Part shown: positions 61,468 through 64,000 of the stretch, piece after piece
Position numbering within the stretch: position 1 is the stretch's first letter
How the letters are laid out: each line of letters starts with the position of its first letter
Origin: Streptomyces californicus
GTDB lineage: Bacteria > Actinomycetota > Actinomycetes > Streptomycetales > Streptomycetaceae
DNA length: 64,000 nt
NCBI RefSeq assembly: GCF_000717645.1
Contig: NZ_JNZZ01000003.1
Coordinates: 124,001-188,000, forward strand
Direction: 5' to 3'
Made by a program: the position numbers and the translations under genes
The notes under the pieces: model-generated
Told to the model about the DNA's origin: nothing
The model's database searches: none
The model's input: only the letters and a program-made list of their open reading frames with translations

Positions 61468-63888
61468 TCAGGCGGCGGCCGGAACCCTCTCCTCCGCCCG
61501 GGCCGAGGCCGGGGCGAGGGCGATCTCCAGCACCTGGCGGACATCGGTCACCGGGTGGACGTCCAGCTTCTCCAGCACCTCGGCCGGGACGTCGTCCAGG
61601 TCGGCCTCGTTGCGCTGCGGGATCACCACGGTGGTGATGCCCGCCCGGTGCGCGGCCAGCAGCTTCTGCTTGACGCCGCCGATCGGCAGCACCCGTCCGG
61701 TCAGCGACACCTCGCCCGTCATCGCCACGTCCGTACGGACCAGCCGCCCGGAGAGCAGCGAGGCCAGGGCCGTGGTCAGGGTGACGCCGGCGCTGGGGCC
61801 GTCCTTGGGGACCGCCCCGGCCGGGAAGTGCACGTGCACGCCCCGGTCCTTGAGGTCCGCGACCGGCAGCTCCAGCTCCGCGCCGTGGGACCGCAGGAAG
61901 CTCAGCGCGATCTGCGCCGACTCCTTCATGACGTCCCCGAGCTGCCCGGTCAGCGTCAGTCCGGACGCCCCGGTCTCCGGGTCGGCGAGCGACGCCTCGA
62001 CGAAGAGGACGTCACCGCCCGCCCCGGTCACCGCGAGCCCGGTGGCCACGCCCGGCACCGCCGTACGGCGCTCGGCCGGGTCCTGGGCGGACTCGGGCAC
62101 GTGGTGCGGCCGGCCGATCAGCCCGCGCAGCTCCGCGTCGGTCACCGTGAACGGCAGCTCGCGGTCGCCCAGTTCGTGCTGGGCCGCGACCTTGCGAAGC
62201 AGCCGTGCGACGGACCGCTCCAGGTTCCGTACGCCCGCCTCGCGGGTGTACTCGCCGGCCAGCTTGCGCAGCGCCGACTCCTCCAGGACGACCTCCTCGG
62301 CCTCCAGGCCGGCCCGCTCCAGCTGGCGCGGCACCAGGTGGTCGCGGGCGATGACGACCTTCTCGTCCTCGGTGTAGCCGTCGAGGCGGACCAGCTCCAT
62401 ACGGTCGAGCAGGGCCTCCGGGATGGCTTCGAGCACGTTGGCCGTGGCCAGGAAGACCACGTCGCTGAGGTCGAGCTCGACCTCCAGGTAGTGGTCGCGG
62501 AAGGTGTGGTTCTGCGCCGGGTCGAGGACTTCGAGGAGGGCGGCGGCCGGGTCGCCCCGGAAGTCGGAGCCGACCTTGTCGATCTCGTCGAGCAGGACGA
62601 CCGGGTTCATCGAACCGGCCTCCTTGATCGCCCGCACGATCCGGCCGGGGAGCGCGCCGACGTACGTACGCCGGTGGCCGCGGATCTCCGCCTCGTCCCG
62701 GACACCGCCGAGCGCGACGCGGACGAACGAACGGCCCATGGCGTGCGCGACGGACTCGCCGAGCGAGGTCTTGCCGACGCCGGGCGGGCCGACGAGGGCG
62801 AGGACCGCGCCGCCGCGCCGTCCGCCGACGACGCCGAGGCCCCGGTCGGCGCGGCGCTTGCGCACCGCGAGGTATTCGGTGATGCGCTCCTTCACGTCCT
62901 TGAGCCCGGCGTGCTCGGCGTCCAGCACCTCGCGGGCGCCGCAGATGTCGTAGGCGTCCTCGGTCCGCTCGGTCCAGGGCAGTTCGAGGACGGTGTCCAG
63001 CCAGGTGCGGATCCAGGAGCCCTCGGGCGACTGGTCGCTGGAGCGCTCCAGCTTCTCGACCTCCTTGAGCGCGGCCTCGCGGACGTGCTCAGGCAGGTCG
63101 GCGGCCTCGACGCGGGCCCGGTAGTCGTCGGTCTCGCCTTCCGGGTCGCCGTTGAGCTCGGACAGCTCCTTGCGTACGGCGTCGAGCTGGCGGCGCAGCA
63201 GGAACTCCCGCTGCTGCTTGTCCACGCCGTCCTGGACGTCCTTGGCGATGGACTCGGCCACGTCCTGCTCGGCGAGGTGTTCGCCCAGCCACTGGATGGC
63301 GAGCCGCAGCCGGGCGACCGGGTCCACGGTCTCCAGGAGCTGGACCTTCTGGGCGGTGGTGAGGAACGGCGAGTATCCGGAGTTGTCGGCGAGGGCGGAG
63401 ACGTCGTCGATCTGCTGGACGCGGTCCACGACCTGCCAGGCGCCGCGCTTCTTCAGCCACGAGGTGGCGAGCGCCTTGTACTCCTTGACCAGCTCGGCGG
63501 CGGCGCCGGGCAGCGGATCGGGCGCGGCGGTGCGGAGCACGGTCCCCTCGACCCACAGCGCACGGCCGGGGCCGCTGGTCCCCGCGCCGATGCGGACGCG
63601 GTCGCGGGCCCGGATGAGGGCGCCCGGGTCACCGTCCGAGAGGCGTCCGACCTGCTCGACGGTGCCGAGGACACCGGTCCCCGTGTACGTCCCGTCGATC
63701 CGCGGGACCAGCAGCACCTCGGGCTTCCCGCCCTCGGGGCGGGCGGCGGCCTGCGCGGCCTCGACGGCGGCGCGCACCTCGGTGTCGGACAGGTCGAGCG
63801 GTACCACCATGCCGGGCAGGACGACTTCGTCGTCGAGCGGCAGCACGGGCAGGTCGATCGGTGTGAACGCCTCGGACTCGTTAGTCAT
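61468..63888 (-). CDS. lon: ATP-dependent Lon protease
   Basis: 806 residues from an ATG at 63888 (GGGGAG upstream). LonA layout: N-terminal substrate domain (LPVLPLDDEVVLPGMVVPLDLSD), AAA+ module with Walker A LVGPPGVGKTSLGE, and the proteolytic domain with catalytic Ser in KDGPSAGVTLTT and Lys in PIGGVKQKLLAAHRAG. Degrades misfolded and regulatory proteins. The HAIR element directly upstream indicates repression by HspR and release on heat shock. Confidence 0.97.
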   Translation of the reverse strand: MTNESEAFTPIDLPVLPLDDEVVLPGMVVPLDLSDTEVRAAVEAAQAAARPEGGKPEVLLVPRIDGTYTGTGVLGTVEQVGRLSDGDPGALIRARDRVRIGAGTSGPGRALWVEGTVLRTAAPDPLPGAAAELVKEYKALATSWLKKRGAWQVVDRVQQIDDVSALADNSGYSPFLTTAQKVQLLETVDPVARLRLAIQWLGEHLAEQDVAESIAKDVQDGVDKQQREFLLRRQLDAVRKELSELNGDPEGETDDYRARVEAADLPEHVREAALKEVEKLERSSDQSPEGSWIRTWLDTVLELPWTERTEDAYDICGAREVLDAEHAGLKDVKERITEYLAVRKRRADRGLGVVGGRRGGAVLALVGPPGVGKTSLGESVAHAMGRSFVRVALGGVRDEAEIRGHRRTYVGALPGRIVRAIKEAGSMNPVVLLDEIDKVGSDFRGDPAAALLEVLDPAQNHTFRDHYLEVELDLSDVVFLATANVLEAIPEALLDRMELVRLDGYTEDEKVVIARDHLVPRQLERAGLEAEEVVLEESALRKLAGEYTREAGVRNLERSVARLLRKVAAQHELGDRELPFTVTDAELRGLIGRPHHVPESAQDPAERRTAVPGVATGLAVTGAGGDVLFVEASLADPETGASGLTLTGQLGDVMKESAQIALSFLRSHGAELELPVADLKDRGVHVHFPAGAVPKDGPSAGVTLTTALASLLSGRLVRTDVAMTGEVSLTGRVLPIGGVKQKLLAAHRAGITTVVIPQRNEADLDDVPAEVLEKLDVHPVTDVRQVLEIALAPASARAEERVPAAA

Positions 63889-63909
63889 GATCTCCCCTTC
63901 GGCAGGCAA

Positions 63910-63930
63910 GTTGAGCTATGTGGACTCAAT
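63910..63930 (-). promoter_or_regulatory. HAIR element (HspR operator) of lon
   Basis: TTGAGC-TATGTGG-ACTCAA matches CTTGAGT-N7-ACTCAAG, the HspR-associated inverted repeat, about 22 bp upstream of the lon start codon. lon is a known HspR target in Streptomyces. The last 70 bp of the window show no further feature. Confidence 0.85.
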
Positions 63931-64000
63931 GCTTGTGAGCCGCCGAATGTTCCCCTGCCCGTGTTCGCTCTGAGCGATCAGCCGCTCCCGCGTACGCGGA

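Overview
The window is GC-rich actinobacterial DNA and almost certainly Streptomyces chromosome core. Supporting signs are the extreme third-position GC, frequent GTG and TTG starts, and the gene order atp operon / WecA-like transferase / glyA / tsaC / prmC / prfA / rpmE / rho / thrB / thrC / hom / lysA. A conservon (sensor kinase, roadblock, DUF742 and GTPase genes), Ku with a stand-alone LigD polymerase domain, and a SEDS-PBP pair point the same way. No prophage, CRISPR array, defence island or complete insertion sequence was seen.

Layout. 1-20.9 kb lies on the minus strand. It holds the front of the ATP synthase operon (atpI-B-E-F-H, the last cut by the window edge) with a candidate Rex operator. 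Upstream of it lie the translation-factor genes (prfA, prmC, tsaC) with an LMW-PTP homologue whose nucleophilic Cys is Ser, a first glyA, and a WecA-like transferase. Then come rpmE, an LCP cell-wall ligase, rho, the threonine/lysine genes (thrB, thrC, hom, lysA), the ArgS-like protein NrtL and an orphan receiver. 21-30 kb has tRNA-Arg(CCG), small exported proteins, a second glyA under a ZTP riboswitch, a Ser/Thr kinase facing an unknown membrane protein, and divergent ku/ligD-pol. 30-41 kb carries a HEAT-repeat protein, a lipoprotein-histidine kinase pair without a regulator, an SH3 protein, and a SEDS-PBP pair plus amidase. 41-51 kb has an ADP-ribosylglycohydrolase, two divergent diiron-type enzymes with a TetR regulator, a pseudokinase fused to a PQQ-like propeller, a small MITE-like inverted repeat and an NlpC/P60 hydrolase. 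51-58.7 kb is a conservon with a StyA-like flavin monooxygenase, divergent from a PP2C-like phosphatase. 58.7-64 kb has MarR, a GH25 lysozyme, a NodB deacetylase and lon under a HAIR element.

Genes that work together: energy supply with redox control; termination and release-factor methylation (PrfA/PrmC); aspartate-family amino acids; one-carbon metabolism; and envelope building and trimming (WecA-like, LCP, SEDS-PBP, NlpC, GH25, deacetylase).

The most unusual points are: the Cys-to-Ser pseudo-phosphatase; the pseudokinase-propeller fusion; the conservon-linked StyA without a visible reductase; the diiron pair with a 9-nt pyrimidine repeat in its leader; and a recurring pattern in which stretches just after stop codons are degenerate tandem copies of the gene's own 3' end. 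Everything is from reading the sequence; no database search was run.
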